The translations under genes were made by a program, and so were the position numbers. From contig NZ_LN831051.1 of NCBI RefSeq assembly GCF_001457635.1, positions 1-64,000 on the forward strand: a DNA stretch of 64,000 nt, written 5' to 3'. The notes beneath the pieces are model-generated. The model was not told where the DNA came from and did not search any database. It was given only the letters and a program-made list of their open reading frames with translations. Shown in pieces: positions 17,832 to 28,420 of this stretch. Within the stretch, counting starts at the first letter, position 1, and the number at the start of each line of letters is the position of its first letter. This stretch comes from Streptococcus pneumoniae (lineage in GTDB: Bacteria > Bacillota > Bacilli > Lactobacillales > Streptococcaceae).

Positions 17832-20800
17832 TTAATCTTTATCTTCTCTTTTCCGTCTCAAGGTCAAGGCTAAACTAGCAAGACCAAGGCTGGCTAAGCC
17901 TGCTATTAGGGCTTCATTAGCATCAGCTGTTCCTGTATTTGGCAATTGTTTGCTTGCTTCTTCTGATTTAACTGCTGTATTTTGAGCTGGTTTTTCCTGT
18001 GTAGCTACTACTGCTGGTACTGTTTTTACTTTTGTTCCAATTTCAACAATTTCTGGAATCGCTTCTTGGATGACTTCTGTTGAACGAAGACGACGCTGAC
18101 CGTTTTCATCAACTTCAAAGACATGTCTTAACAGTCCATCTCGTCCCTGTATGATGACTCGTTGTTCCCCAACTAGCATCTCAGCATTTTCATGCTCTTG
18201 ACGATGAAAGGCAACCTTTTCCTCTTGAACTTCCAATTTAGGAGCCTTTTGTTGATCAGAAGCCGGTTGATAAGTAGGTTTTGGAAGGACTTTGTTTTGT
18301 GGTGCTGGTTTAGCAGGTTGTGGTTTTTCAGCAGATTCATAAACAAAGGCATAATGAGTAAAGTGTGGTGCTGTAAAGATAACATGACTATCCGTTTGTT
18401 CAAAAGCCAATTCTACTGCCTCTTTGCCTTCAGGTAAGAAAAATACTTTCTTAACTTTCTTATCTTTTTCAATTGGGATTTTCACAATAGAAGCGTAAGA
18501 GAGATCAACATCTTGACCTTTTTCATCCAAACCTTCTATTTCAAAGACATGAGCATCTTCTCCAGCAAAGTATTTCTTCTCTTCAGCACTTGCTTGAACA
18601 CGCTCTACTTTCAAACCCTTGATGACAGTCTTCTCTTTATTTGAGAAGTGTACTTCAACACCTGTTTTACTATCAGAAAAGACTGCTGGCTTGTCTTCTT
18701 TCAATAAAGCAACCAGATCTTTTAGACTCTGTTTCGCTGTTGCAAGCTCTTCTGGACTCAAATCTACTTTTTCAACCAAGACCTTGTTTTTCTCAAGAAG
18801 CGGAGCTAGGGCAGAACCTGAAGGATGGTTTGGTTTGGCATCCAAGAGTTCTTGAACCTCACCTGTTAAACGATCAAGCTCTGTCTTTTCTTCCTTAAAT
18901 TTCTCTTGACCATTCAGAGCTTTATGAGCTTCTGTCAATTTATTAAGTCGGTCATTGACTTGATCTTGGGTGCTAATTTCATGGTCTTTCAACACTTGTT
19001 CGGCCGCTTCAATTGCTTTCAAGAAAGCTTCTTTTACTTCTGGTGAAGCAAAGTTATAGACCACCTTGTTCTTAGCAGCTTCAACTTCTGCTAATTTTTG
19101 TTTGAGGTACTCATCGTTCAATGCTGCTTTTGGAGATACCAAAACATCAAAGTTGACTTCATGACCTTGGTAACGAAGCGTCAAGGTTTGACGACCAGTC
19201 TTTTGAGCATCGTAACCAGAAATTTCAACTCCCTCATCAGTAAAGGAATGTTCTTCCATGGTGTCATTGCTATAAGCCACTGCAAAGCGTCCTTCAGACA
19301 AGTCTAAGCTATCACCAACTAGGTAATCTTTTTTCGGTTTCTGACTTACTTCAATTCCCAAAATAGTTTTCGGACTTGCTTCGTCTTGGCCAGTGACAGT
19401 CACTGACAAATTAGCATTTACTGGTTGTCCCAAATATTGGAGAGTAAGATTCTGTTCTCCCTTATGATGCGTATCAAAACCTGATACTGATACACCTGCG
19501 TGAGTTAGGCGAATGAGTTCGTCCTCAGTTCCTCCTTCATACTGAACTCGAAGAACACCACCTCTAAGGTCCAAATCCTCCCCTTCGGCGTAGCTTGTTT
19601 TCTTAGGTCCTGTTTCTAGGCTGACTGACTTGATTCTTCTGTCATCTTTTGGAACGGAAACTGCTAGGACATTACTAATTTCCTTGCCTGGCAACTGGGT
19701 ACGATAATAAAGAAGACCAGATTGATTTGTCAAATCCAATGGTGCACTTGCTAGGTCTCCTCCAACTTCGCTCTTCAAGGTTGCGAGCGGAGTTTGAGAA
19801 TTTGGATTATCATAAACGGTAATAGTTGCTCCAGCCTGTACATCTGCAAAGCCAACTTGTACCTTGTTATTGCCTAGAGAACGGGCTGCAGCCTTGGCCA
19901 TCGGAATATTGACACTCTCAGTATCAAGCTTTTCATACATTTTCCAGTTATAGATACGAATAGCCTTCCATGGAGTTCCATTGTCAGAAGTGACAACATT
20001 CAAGCGCCAGTCTTGAGCAGTGATTGGTTTATCAAGAGTGATATCTGTCACGTGTGCTTTGTTGCCACGGACTTCCTTAGCTAGCTTCCACTCACCATCT
20101 GCATCTTTATAATAAAGGTCAAAGTCTTTGGTGTTCATCAAGCCATCGTTAACAGACTCACCACCAGCCCCTGCATGATCCATGACCCATCTAACAACGG
20201 TACGTGGCTTGGTCAAACGAATATCCACACTACCACTCAACTGAGCTGAAGACCATTTATCTGACAAGCTAGTAATGGTACCGTTCAACATACCTTCAAT
20301 ACCTTCTCCACCTTCAGTCTTAGGGAAAGTACTATCAATAACTGTTGCACCTGGAACGATATTTTCAGCTAGTGGTTTTGGTAGGCTGGTATCTTTTACA
20401 GTCATACCCCAATCAAAGGTTGTGGTTGCAGCTTCTGAACGAACTCCATTTTTACCGACTGCTACAACCTTCAGTTCTTGAGTTGTACCCTGAGCACTTG
20501 CTGAGCGGCTAACTTTTGGTAGATAAATAGTTGTAGAAGATGAGCCAGTTAGTAATTTCCAGCTGTCTCCATCTTTTTCATAAACTTCATAGAAATCTGC
20601 ATCCTTGTTGCCTTTAAATTGCACAACTGCTTCCGCTTCTTGGGCATTTTTAAGAGATTGTTTCACTACAGAAAAGCTTGTCGGCGATTGTGGCTCTTGG
20701 TGATTGTCCGAGATAGTTAATTGTCCGAGGTTGAACTGATAATCTTTTACAGCACCTTCATGCTCAAAAAATAGTTTGACTGCATAGATGGTTTTACCTG

Positions 20801-22772
20801 CTAGTGAGCTGAGATCAAATTCTTCATTTGTCCAGTTGTCAGAAAGGGTTAGCTCTTTCCATGCATCTGCATCATCGAATTTGTAGTCTGGAGTTGTAGA
20901 GAATGCCATATAAACTTTAGAACCTTTTCCTCCCTTGTGGGCAACACGAAGTTTGGTCTTCTCAGTTACTTCTAACTTAGTAGAATAAAGTCTCACATCC
21001 TGATCTGTCTTACCGGCTACATCACCAGAGAATTTAAGGGAATTTCCGCCATTATAGGCATCTGTAAAATCATATTCTGCACGAAGTTTTTCCCCTGTTG
21101 AAGTCTGCCACCAGCGCCATGTTGGAAGAACACCTGATACTGAACGATAATTCCACTCAGAATCCTTAGAAACCTTACCATCTACGAACCATTTTTTACC
21201 ATGACCTGTATTAAAAGAAGTAGTAAAAGTATTACCTACCGCTGGCGTACGGTCCGCAACTAGGTTAGCAATACCATACCAATCTTTGTCACCTGGTTTT
21301 TGGCCAGTGGGGTCTCCTTGATAACCTGTAAAGAAGATATCTTCATTTTTATGATAATCTTCACCAGTTTTTCCTAAACTTGTAATGGTATCTGGGGCAA
21401 ATAAACCAAGAGAAAGGCGCAATTTCCCATTTTCGTCTAAAATGTCATTCCACTTAACCTTTGTCTTGTAGGAACCACCCTGTTGCAATTCCAAACCTGC
21501 AAATACATCATAAGGATTACGACCAATCCAGTTGGCAGTTGCAATAGTGTAATCATTTTTAGCCTTATCCCAGTTAAAGTTAGCAAAGAAGTTATCTGCC
21601 GGAACCTTATCTCCTTCTGGTTGCATGAATTGGTAGTTGTATTCTCCCAAACCATCTTGATGGTAACGTCCATAGTTATAGGTCATGGCATCATACCAAG
21701 AATACTTGATTGGATGGTTTACCTTAGCAGCATATTCCTTGCTATAGAGCATAAACTGGCGCATCTTTTCTCCAAGAGGTTTAACCAAATCTCCAGTTGT
21801 TTCTTGGTTGATGAAATAGCCATCATAGCCATAATACTTGGCCATGTCTACCAATTTACGGGCAATTGGGAAGCTACCATCTGCGTCTTGCTTCAAAGCT
21901 TCAGCAAATCTTTCTTGATCTGCAATACTATTAGACCAGTTGAAGAAGAGTGTACCGTATACAGGAACCCCGTTACGGTGACCTGCATCAATAACGTCAG
22001 GAGTTGGTACGAGACCTTCCCAGAAGACCATTGAATCTAGATATTGCCAATAGTCAAAAGCATAGGCCTTGAACTCTTCTCCACCAACAGAAGCATGGTC
22101 TTTTGCTTTAGAATTGGTGTTTGATAAGGCTTGAACTTTTGCTTCCTTGCTAGCTTTTTCATTGACTAAATGACCTGTCCGACGTGAAGCGAGGACAACA
22201 GATCCGCGGTTAATAGCATCATCTTCACGAGCACCTGGTTCCCATTTTAACAATTCTTCCCAAGAATTAAATTTGATTTCCTTTGGTTTTAATGTTTTTT
22301 CTGTATTTTTAGGGACATCTGGCTGGACTTCTTTTTCAGTCTTATTAGCTTCTGCTGCTGGTTTAGACTCATCCCCTTGGTTAGTTGCTTCGGGCTTTGC
22401 TTCTGTTTCCTTGTCAGACTTAGGTTTTGCTTCTGCAGATGGTGTTTCTGCAACCACCTCACCTGCTTTTTCCTCTGGTTTAGCTGCGCTAGCTGCTTCT
22501 GCAGTTTCAGATGCTGTCGCTACTCCTTCTGCCTTTTCTAGCTTGTTTTCTCTAGTATGTTCCCCTTCATTCTGCTTATCAGCTTCATTGGTCGAATGCT
22601 CACTCTCTCCTGAAACAAGCTCTGTATTAGCTCCGCTATTTTCAGGAACTGCAGTTTCTTCAGCCAAGGCTGGACCAACAAATAAAACAGCACCAATCAT
22701 CAGCGAGCAGGCTCCTACTGATAACTTACGAATACTGTAACGACAACGTCTTTCAAAAAATGGATTCTTCAT
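17832..22772 (-). CDS. endoD: cell-wall anchored endo-beta-N-acetylglucosaminidase (EndoD-like, GH85)
   Basis: 1646 residues. The N-terminus has a YSIRK signal (RYSIRKLSVG, residues 11-20) with likely cleavage after ALA at 37, then an acidic Ala/Glu/Lys-rich linker (to about 165). The GH85 catalytic domain follows, with the catalytic pair Asn322/Glu324 in GYFINQETTGD. Then come carbohydrate-binding/discoidin-like and bacterial Ig-like repeats (two LDL-type segments around 1090-1240), coiled alpha-helical parts, and a C-terminal LPNTG sorting signal (about 1610) with a hydrophobic stretch and KREDKD tail. The family cleaves the chitobiose core of N-glycans, releasing host glycans. It belongs to the pneumococcal surface glycosidase set that deglycosylates host proteins. 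Monocistronic, with GGAG before the ATG. Confidence 0.95.
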   Translation of the reverse strand: MKNPFFERRCRYSIRKLSVGACSLMIGAVLFVGPALAEETAVPENSGANTELVSGESEHSTNEADKQNEGEHTRENKLEKAEGVATASETAEAASAAKPEEKAGEVVAETPSAEAKPKSDKETEAKPEATNQGDESKPAAEANKTEKEVQPDVPKNTEKTLKPKEIKFNSWEELLKWEPGAREDDAINRGSVVLASRRTGHLVNEKASKEAKVQALSNTNSKAKDHASVGGEEFKAYAFDYWQYLDSMVFWEGLVPTPDVIDAGHRNGVPVYGTLFFNWSNSIADQERFAEALKQDADGSFPIARKLVDMAKYYGYDGYFINQETTGDLVKPLGEKMRQFMLYSKEYAAKVNHPIKYSWYDAMTYNYGRYHQDGLGEYNYQFMQPEGDKVPADNFFANFNWDKAKNDYTIATANWIGRNPYDVFAGLELQQGGSYKTKVKWNDILDENGKLRLSLGLFAPDTITSLGKTGEDYHKNEDIFFTGYQGDPTGQKPGDKDWYGIANLVADRTPAVGNTFTTSFNTGHGKKWFVDGKVSKDSEWNYRSVSGVLPTWRWWQTSTGEKLRAEYDFTDAYNGGNSLKFSGDVAGKTDQDVRLYSTKLEVTEKTKLRVAHKGGKGSKVYMAFSTTPDYKFDDADAWKELTLSDNWTNEEFDLSSLAGKTIYAVKLFFEHEGAVKDYQFNLGQLTISDNHQEPQSPTSFSVVKQSLKNAQEAEAVVQFKGNKDADFYEVYEKDGDSWKLLTGSSSTTIYLPKVSRSASAQGTTQELKVVAVGKNGVRSEAATTTFDWGMTVKDTSLPKPLAENIVPGATVIDSTFPKTEGGEGIEGMLNGTITSLSDKWSSAQLSGSVDIRLTKPRTVVRWVMDHAGAGGESVNDGLMNTKDFDLYYKDADGEWKLAKEVRGNKAHVTDITLDKPITAQDWRLNVVTSDNGTPWKAIRIYNWKMYEKLDTESVNIPMAKAAARSLGNNKVQVGFADVQAGATITVYDNPNSQTPLATLKSEVGGDLASAPLDLTNQSGLLYYRTQLPGKEISNVLAVSVPKDDRRIKSVSLETGPKKTSYAEGEDLDLRGGVLRVQYEGGTEDELIRLTHAGVSVSGFDTHHKGEQNLTLQYLGQPVNANLSVTVTGQDEASPKTILGIEVSQKPKKDYLVGDSLDLSEGRFAVAYSNDTMEEHSFTDEGVEISGYDAQKTGRQTLTLRYQGHEVNFDVLVSPKAALNDEYLKQKLAEVEAAKNKVVYNFASPEVKEAFLKAIEAAEQVLKDHEISTQDQVNDRLNKLTEAHKALNGQEKFKEEKTELDRLTGEVQELLDAKPNHPSGSALAPLLEKNKVLVEKVDLSPEELATAKQSLKDLVALLKEDKPAVFSDSKTGVEVHFSNKEKTVIKGLKVERVQASAEEKKYFAGEDAHVFEIEGLDEKGQDVDLSYASIVKIPIEKDKKVKKVFFLPEGKEAVELAFEQTDSHVIFTAPHFTHYAFVYESAEKPQPAKPAPQNKVLPKPTYQPASDQQKAPKLEVQEEKVAFHRQEHENAEMLVGEQRVIIQGRDGLLRHVFEVDENGQRRLRSTEVIQEAIPEIVEIGTKVKTVPAVVATQEKPAQNTAVKSEEASKQLPNTGTADANEALIAGLASLGLASLALTLRRKREDKD

Positions 22773-22807
22773 TTTCTCCTCCTAAAAGATTGATTTTGTT
22801 GTTTTCA

Positions 22808-22821
22808 AGAAAGCGCTTTAT
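22808..22821 (-). promoter_or_regulatory. Possible cre-like site upstream of endoD
   Basis: ATAAAGCGCTTTCT on the minus strand matches the CcpA cre consensus TGWAANCGNTNWCA at 11 of 14 positions, with a perfect AAAGCGCTTT core, 36-49 bases before the endoD ATG. Carbon repression of a glycosidase is plausible, but the match is imperfect. Confidence 0.35.
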
Positions 22822-22979
22822 ATTCTGTAGTTTTTTATCAAACTCTAGAACCATGATAATCACATTTTTATCCTAAAACATTTTTAGACAAAAAACAATA
22901 GCTGTTTTCACAAATCTAAAATAAGGTTAAAAACTCTTAAAAATAATACACTTATCAATTATAATTTTCTTTTACAAAC

Positions 22980-23008
22980 TTGACATTAACACTTGTTAGA
23001 TTTACTTT
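22980..23008 (+). promoter_or_regulatory. Possible promoter of the Na/phosphate cotransporter gene
   Basis: TTGACA (22980-22985) is a consensus -35 box; 17 bases on, TACTTT is a weak -10. The gene starts at 23065 after a CGGAGGA ribosome binding site. The divergent spacer 22773-23064 holds this, the endoD leader and nothing else recognisable. Confidence 0.4.
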
Positions 23009-23064
23009 TATCCTTTAAAATAAAATAGGAGATATTCCGCGATTATTTTTCGGAGGAAAAAGAA

Positions 23065-24696
23065 ATGTCCATTAATTGGCAGGAAATTTTATTTCACTTT
23101 TTAGGTGGTCTGGGGCTATTCTTATATAGTATCAAGACCATGGGAGACGGTTTGCAACAAGCTGCTGGAGATCGCCTTCGTTTTTACATTGACAAATATA
23201 CTAGTAATCCTTTCTTTGGAGTTCTGGTTGGTATTGGGATGACTGCTCTAATTCAGTCTAGTTCTGGTGTAACAGTTATTACAGTCGGCCTGGTCAGTGC
23301 CGGTCTCTTAACCTTACGTCAGGCTATCGGGATTGTCATGGGTGCTAATATTGGGACAACTGTCACATCCTTTCTCATCGGTTTTAAATTAGGTAACTAT
23401 GCCCTACCTATGCTCTTTATCGGTGCCGTCTGTCTCTTTTTTACAAAAAATCGGACAGTCAATAATATCGGACGCATCCTCTTTGGTGTCGGTGGTATCT
23501 TTTTTGCCCTCAATCTCATGAGCGGCGCAATGGCTCCACTCAAGGATTTACAGGTCTTTAAGGACTATATGATTGAGCTAAGTAAGAATCCTGTTTTGGG
23601 TGTCTTTGTCGGTACTGGCTTGACCTTGCTAATTCAAGCTTCTTCGGCTACCATTGGGATTTTACAAAACCTCTACGCCGGCAATCTAATTGACCTACAG
23701 GGAGCTTTGCCAGTTCTATTTGGTGACAATATCGGGACAACCATTACAGCCATCATTGCCTCTTTAGGGGCTAATATTGCAGCTAAACGGGTAGCAGGAG
23801 CTCATGTTGCCTTCAACGTTATCGGAACAGTTGTCTGCGTTATTTTTCTAGTTCCTTTTACTGTCCTGATTCATTGGTTTGAAGCTACGCTAAATCTAGC
23901 ACCGGAAATGACCATCGCCTTTGCTCACGGAACCTTTAATATTACCAACACCATTGTCCAATTTCCATTTATCGGAGCTCTGGCTTACTTTGTAACCAAG
24001 ATTATTCCTGGAGAGGACGAGGTTGTCAAATACGAACCCTTATATCTTGATGAACATTTCATCAAACAGGCCCCATCTATCGCTCTAGGAAATGCTAAGA
24101 AAGAGCTCTTGCACTTAGGAAACTACGCTGCTAAAGCCTTTGACCTTTCCTATAAGTACATCATTGACTTGGATGAAAAAGTTGCTGAAAAAGGGCATAA
24201 AACCGAAGAAGCAATTAACACCATCGATGAGCAATTAACACGTTATCTCATTGCCCTTTCAAGCGAAGCTCTCAGCCAAAAAGAAAGTGAAGTGCTTACC
24301 AATATCCTTGATTCCTCCCGTGATTTGGAACGGATTGGAGACCACACGGAGGCTCTACTCAATCTGACTGACTATCTTCAACGGAAAAATGTTGAATTTT
24401 CTGATGCCGCCTTGAAAGAATTAGAGGAAGTTTACCGCCAAACTAGTGACTTTATCAAAGATGCTCTGGATAGTGTGGAAAACAATGATATTGAAAAAGC
24501 ACGCAGTCTTGTAGAACGTCATGAAGCAATCAATAAGATAGAACGTGTTCTCAGAAAAACCCACATCAAACGCCTCAACAAAGGCGAATGTTCAACACAA
24601 GCTGGGGTCAACTTTATCGACATCATCTCACACTACACTCGTGTATCAGACCACGCTATGAACCTTGCTGAAAAGGTTTTTGCAGAACAAATCTAA
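23065..24696 (+). CDS. Na/phosphate cotransporter with C-terminal PhoU-like domain
   Basis: 543 residues. The N-terminal half (about 1-315) carries two inverted Na/Pi-cotransporter repeats, each with the QSSS-type signature: ALIQSSSGVTV near residue 63 and LIQASSATIGI near 190, plus a GANIGTT/GDNIGTT motif after each. The C-terminal 200 residues are helical with paired PhoU-type motifs (DSSRDLERIGDHTEAL and YTRVSDHAMNLAE). This is the NptA/YjbB class that moves sodium with phosphate across the membrane; the PhoU part probably couples it to phosphate status. Single gene, followed by a terminator. Confidence 0.88.
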   Translation: MSINWQEILFHFLGGLGLFLYSIKTMGDGLQQAAGDRLRFYIDKYTSNPFFGVLVGIGMTALIQSSSGVTVITVGLVSAGLLTLRQAIGIVMGANIGTTVTSFLIGFKLGNYALPMLFIGAVCLFFTKNRTVNNIGRILFGVGGIFFALNLMSGAMAPLKDLQVFKDYMIELSKNPVLGVFVGTGLTLLIQASSATIGILQNLYAGNLIDLQGALPVLFGDNIGTTITAIIASLGANIAAKRVAGAHVAFNVIGTVVCVIFLVPFTVLIHWFEATLNLAPEMTIAFAHGTFNITNTIVQFPFIGALAYFVTKIIPGEDEVVKYEPLYLDEHFIKQAPSIALGNAKKELLHLGNYAAKAFDLSYKYIIDLDEKVAEKGHKTEEAINTIDEQLTRYLIALSSEALSQKESEVLTNILDSSRDLERIGDHTEALLNLTDYLQRKNVEFSDAALKELEEVYRQTSDFIKDALDSVENNDIEKARSLVERHEAINKIERVLRKTHIKRLNKGECSTQAGVNFIDIISHYTRVSDHAMNLAEKVFAEQI

Positions 24697-24705
24697 GAAC
24701 CAAGA

Positions 24706-24735
24706 AGCTATCCATCATAATTGGATGGCTTTTTA
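24706..24735 (+). terminator. Terminator of the Na/phosphate cotransporter gene
   Basis: AGCTATCCA / TGGATGGCT stem (one G-T pair) around TCATAAT, then TTTTT. Confidence 0.75.
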
Positions 24736-24789
24736 CTTTTTCCTAAGCAAGACTAGGCTGAATGAAACTGAAAGAGTATTCTGCAGATA

Positions 24790-24897
24790 TATAGTATATT
24801 GAAACTAGAATAGTACACCTCTATTTCTAAAACATTGTTAGAAATCGATTTGACTGTCCTGATCGATTTGTCCTGTTCTTATTTCATTTTACTATAG
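24790..24897 (+). repeat. RUP element 1 of 3
   Basis: About 108 bp, starting TATAGTATATTGAAACTAGA and ending TTCATTTTACTATA, a near-consensus RUP. The gene-free stretch 24697-25254 contains this, two diverged RUPs and two terminators. Confidence 0.9.
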
Positions 24898-24911
24898 TGG
24901 ATTAAATTAAA

Positions 24912-25022
24912 AAAGTATAATGTATTGAATCTATAACAGTACATCTTGACTGCTAAAATATTTCTATAAATTAATTTGACTTTTCTGATAGAGATGTTCA
25001 CATCTTATTTCAATTCACTATA
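24912..25022 (+). repeat. RUP element 2 of 3, diverged
   Basis: Same orientation and layout as RUP 1 (TATAATGTATTGAATCTATA ... TTTCAATTCACTATA) but with many substitutions. Confidence 0.75.
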
Positions 25023-25027
25023 CAATC

Positions 25028-25104
25028 CAGTTCCTAAAACTTTGCTAGAAATTGATTTGGCTTTCCGAATTAATTTGTTCAAATTTTATTTCATTTCAAT
25101 ATAC
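25028..25104 (+). repeat. RUP element 3 of 3, 5'-truncated
   Basis: Begins within the element (CCAGTTCCTAAAACTTTGCT) and ends TTTCATTTCAATATACT; lacks about the first 30 bp. Three RUPs in direct tandem suggest repeated insertion into one another's TA targets. Confidence 0.6.
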
Positions 25105-25213
25105 TGATAAATCCATTCACTAGCACAGGGCAAGAGGGAGTCGCTATTGATTTCAACGGTAGCAGGTACATACAGAGGACTCCTACCTCAGATATACTGC
25201 AATATCATCGTAT

Positions 25214-25245
25214 GCAAAAAACCTCTGAGATTTTTCTCAAAGGTT
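25214..25245 (-). terminator. pyrG terminator
   Basis: AACCTCTGAGA / TCTCAAAGGTT stem with one mismatch and a TTTT loop (25220-25245). On the minus strand it is followed by a T-run (25214-25219), just after the pyrG stop. Confidence 0.75.
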
Positions 25246-25254
25246 CTGATTTTG

Positions 25255-26874
<1,620 letters not shown>

Positions 26875-26971
26875 CTAAAATGCTCAAGGTCTTGTTAACT
26901 ACGAGGGGATATAGAAAACAAGACCCTACTAATAAGAATAATCTGGGACGACTGCACCAGATTCACAACTA

Positions 26972-27124
26972 ATACTCTTCGAAAATCTCTTCAAACCGCG
27001 TCAACGTCGCCTTGCCGTAGATATGTGTTCCTGACTTTGTCAGTCTTATCTACAACCTCAAAACAGTGTTTTGAGCAGCCTACGGCTAGTTTCCTAGCTT
27101 GCTCTTTGATTTTCATTGAGTATA
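26972..27124 (+). repeat. BOX element in the pyrG leader (A-B-C)
   Basis: Starts ATACTCTTCGAAAATCTCTT, contains CGTCAACGTCGCCTTGCCGTAGAT (boxA, closely matching the BOX-PCR primer site) and ends GATTTTCATTGAGTATA (boxC). One boxB. It lies between the attenuator hairpin and the pyrG start, so it is transcribed in the pyrG mRNA. Confidence 0.9.
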
Positions 27125-27153
27125 AAATACAAGAAGATAACTTCTTGAAAAAA

Positions 27154-27205
27154 CAAAAATAGCTCCCTAAGAACTAGGGAGCCCCGACCTCTAAAAGAGG
27201 TGCCC
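27154..27205 (-). promoter_or_regulatory. pyrG attenuator: GGGC start and leader terminator
   Basis: On the minus strand transcription is predicted to start at GGGC (27205-27202), 7 bases after the -10. It is followed by a CACCTCTTTTAGAGGT hairpin and then the terminator GCTCCCTAG...CTTAGGGAGC (27161-27182) with a TATTTTTG run. This is the layout of the Bacillus/Lactococcus pyrG control in which low CTP causes reiterative G addition at the start, and the extra Gs pair with the pyrimidine strand of the terminator to allow read-through. Confidence 0.8.
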
Positions 27206-27212
27206 AAACAAT

Positions 27213-27241
27213 ATGATACCTAAAAATAGGATAATTGTCAA
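27213..27241 (-). promoter_or_regulatory. pyrG promoter
   Basis: Minus strand TTGACA (27236-27241), 17-base spacer, TATCAT (27213-27218). It begins ten bases after the rpoE stop codon, so pyrG has its own promoter. Confidence 0.85.
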
Positions 27242-27251
27242 TAGCTAACTC

Positions 27252-27854
27252 TTATTCCTCGCTGGTTTCAGCGTCGTCATCTGAAAACTCGTCGTCGTCT
27301 TCGTTGAGATCCACATCTTCTCCCAAGTCATCTGGAGCGATTTCGTTGATTTCTGCATCATAAGCTTCCACTTCATTTTTTTCATCATCTGGATTTTCAT
27401 CATCGTATGAAAGAGCTGGATCTGCTTCGTATGCATCTTCGTCTTCTGGATCATCTGCATTGTAGTCAATGGCATCTGAATCACCATCCATAAAGGCATT
27501 GACACGTTTTTTCTTAGCTTTTGGTGCTACTTCATCGTCGTCATTTTCTTCAAGAGCGATGATTTCTTCGTCGATTTCGTCCACACCATACCATGAACGA
27601 AGACCCCATTTGTTGTCCCCAAGTGAGATGAAGCTACCGTCAAAGTTCAACTCTGTGTAGAACAAAGGCAAAGCTTCGCGGATATCGCTGTTTGATGTTC
27701 CAAGGTAGTTTTGAATTTCGTTTACAAGATCGCTAAAATGCATCTCATGATCGCGACCACGAAGTTCCAAGATAGCACGCGCTACCTCAATCATAGATAG
27801 TTCACTTTTTTCTTGCCCAGCAAATACTTCTAATTCCAAAGCGTTTCTCCTCAT
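27252..27854 (-). CDS. rpoE: RNA polymerase delta subunit
   Basis: 200 residues. The N-terminal ~90 residues form the HARE-HTH winged-helix domain ([32 protein letters not shown]). The rest is an intrinsically disordered Asp/Glu-rich tail, as in the Firmicutes delta factor. Delta binds RNA polymerase, reduces non-specific DNA binding and sharpens promoter response to initiating nucleotide levels. It is immediately upstream of pyrG, whose promoter starts just after the rpoE stop. Confidence 0.95.
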
Positions 27855-27966
27855 TTATACTACTATCGCCAGAGCGAACAGACTCTGACCTCATTTTATC
27901 ATTTACTCTTTATTTTACGATAATTTTGCGGAATAGTCAAAGGTTAAGGGGGAGAAAGTGGCAGGA

Positions 27967-28416
27967 TTAGACTAATTCCAATATAAAACTCCTTCCTTTT
28001 TCTGTTGCTCCATTTTCCACAAATCCAAGCGACTTGAAACACCTCCTAGAAGCATGATTGTAGGTGTAGATTTCCTTGACTCTCAATTCTTTCCATCCTT
28101 TTACTCGAGCCAATTCAATCAAAGCACTTAGAATCTTTTTTCCAAGTCCTCGATGTTGGTAAGCGGAATTCCCAATCACAATGGGGAGATTATCCTGAGA
28201 TAGTGTAATATCCCCAATTGGAAACCATTCTCCCTTCTCCTTGACTTCAATCCAAAAAAGCTCACCATGCCGATCCAAATAGGAATACATGGCTTCCAAG
28301 GTCGCTTGACTGTAAGGAAGCTTCACCCCATCTACGAGGTAAACCAAGTTCACATCCTGATACCAAGCAAAAGCTTCCTCACAATAATTGACCTTATAAT
28401 AAGGAACAAAACACAA
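27967..28416 (-). CDS. GNAT-family N-acetyltransferase
   Basis: 149 residues with the acetyl-CoA binding motif A (AYQHRGLGKKILSAL, about residues 92-106) and motif B (YNHASRRCFKSLGFVENG). Substrate unknown. The best start is TTG at 28416, preceded by AAAGG, only 4 bases after the stop of the upstream gene, so translational coupling is likely. Confidence 0.75.
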   Translation of the reverse strand: MCFVPYYKVNYCEEAFAWYQDVNLVYLVDGVKLPYSQATLEAMYSYLDRHGELFWIEVKEKGEWFPIGDITLSQDNLPIVIGNSAYQHRGLGKKILSALIELARVKGWKELRVKEIYTYNHASRRCFKSLGFVENGATEKGRSFILELV

Positions 28417-28420
28417 TGCA

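Larger units (their letters stand above)
11579..19167. repeat. Right arm of the ~7.6 kb inverted duplication
   Basis: Mirror of 1-7593. This copy has intact reading frames throughout (glnA, glnR, pgk, endoD) and continues seamlessly into full-length endoD and normal pneumococcal gene order, so it is the trustworthy copy. The inner border at 11579 falls just inside the 5' coding part of an hsdS gene, at the end of the ~85 bp repeat known as IR1 in SpnIII loci. Confidence 0.95.

Noticed and set aside
21483..22034. 183-codon frame opposite endoD catalytic domain
   Set aside because: Antisense to the conserved GH85 domain and without start signals.
26972..27124. Regularly repeated elements taken as a CRISPR array
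   Set aside because: BOX and RUP copies are dispersed through the window, without uniform spacers or cas genes; no CRISPR was found anywhere.
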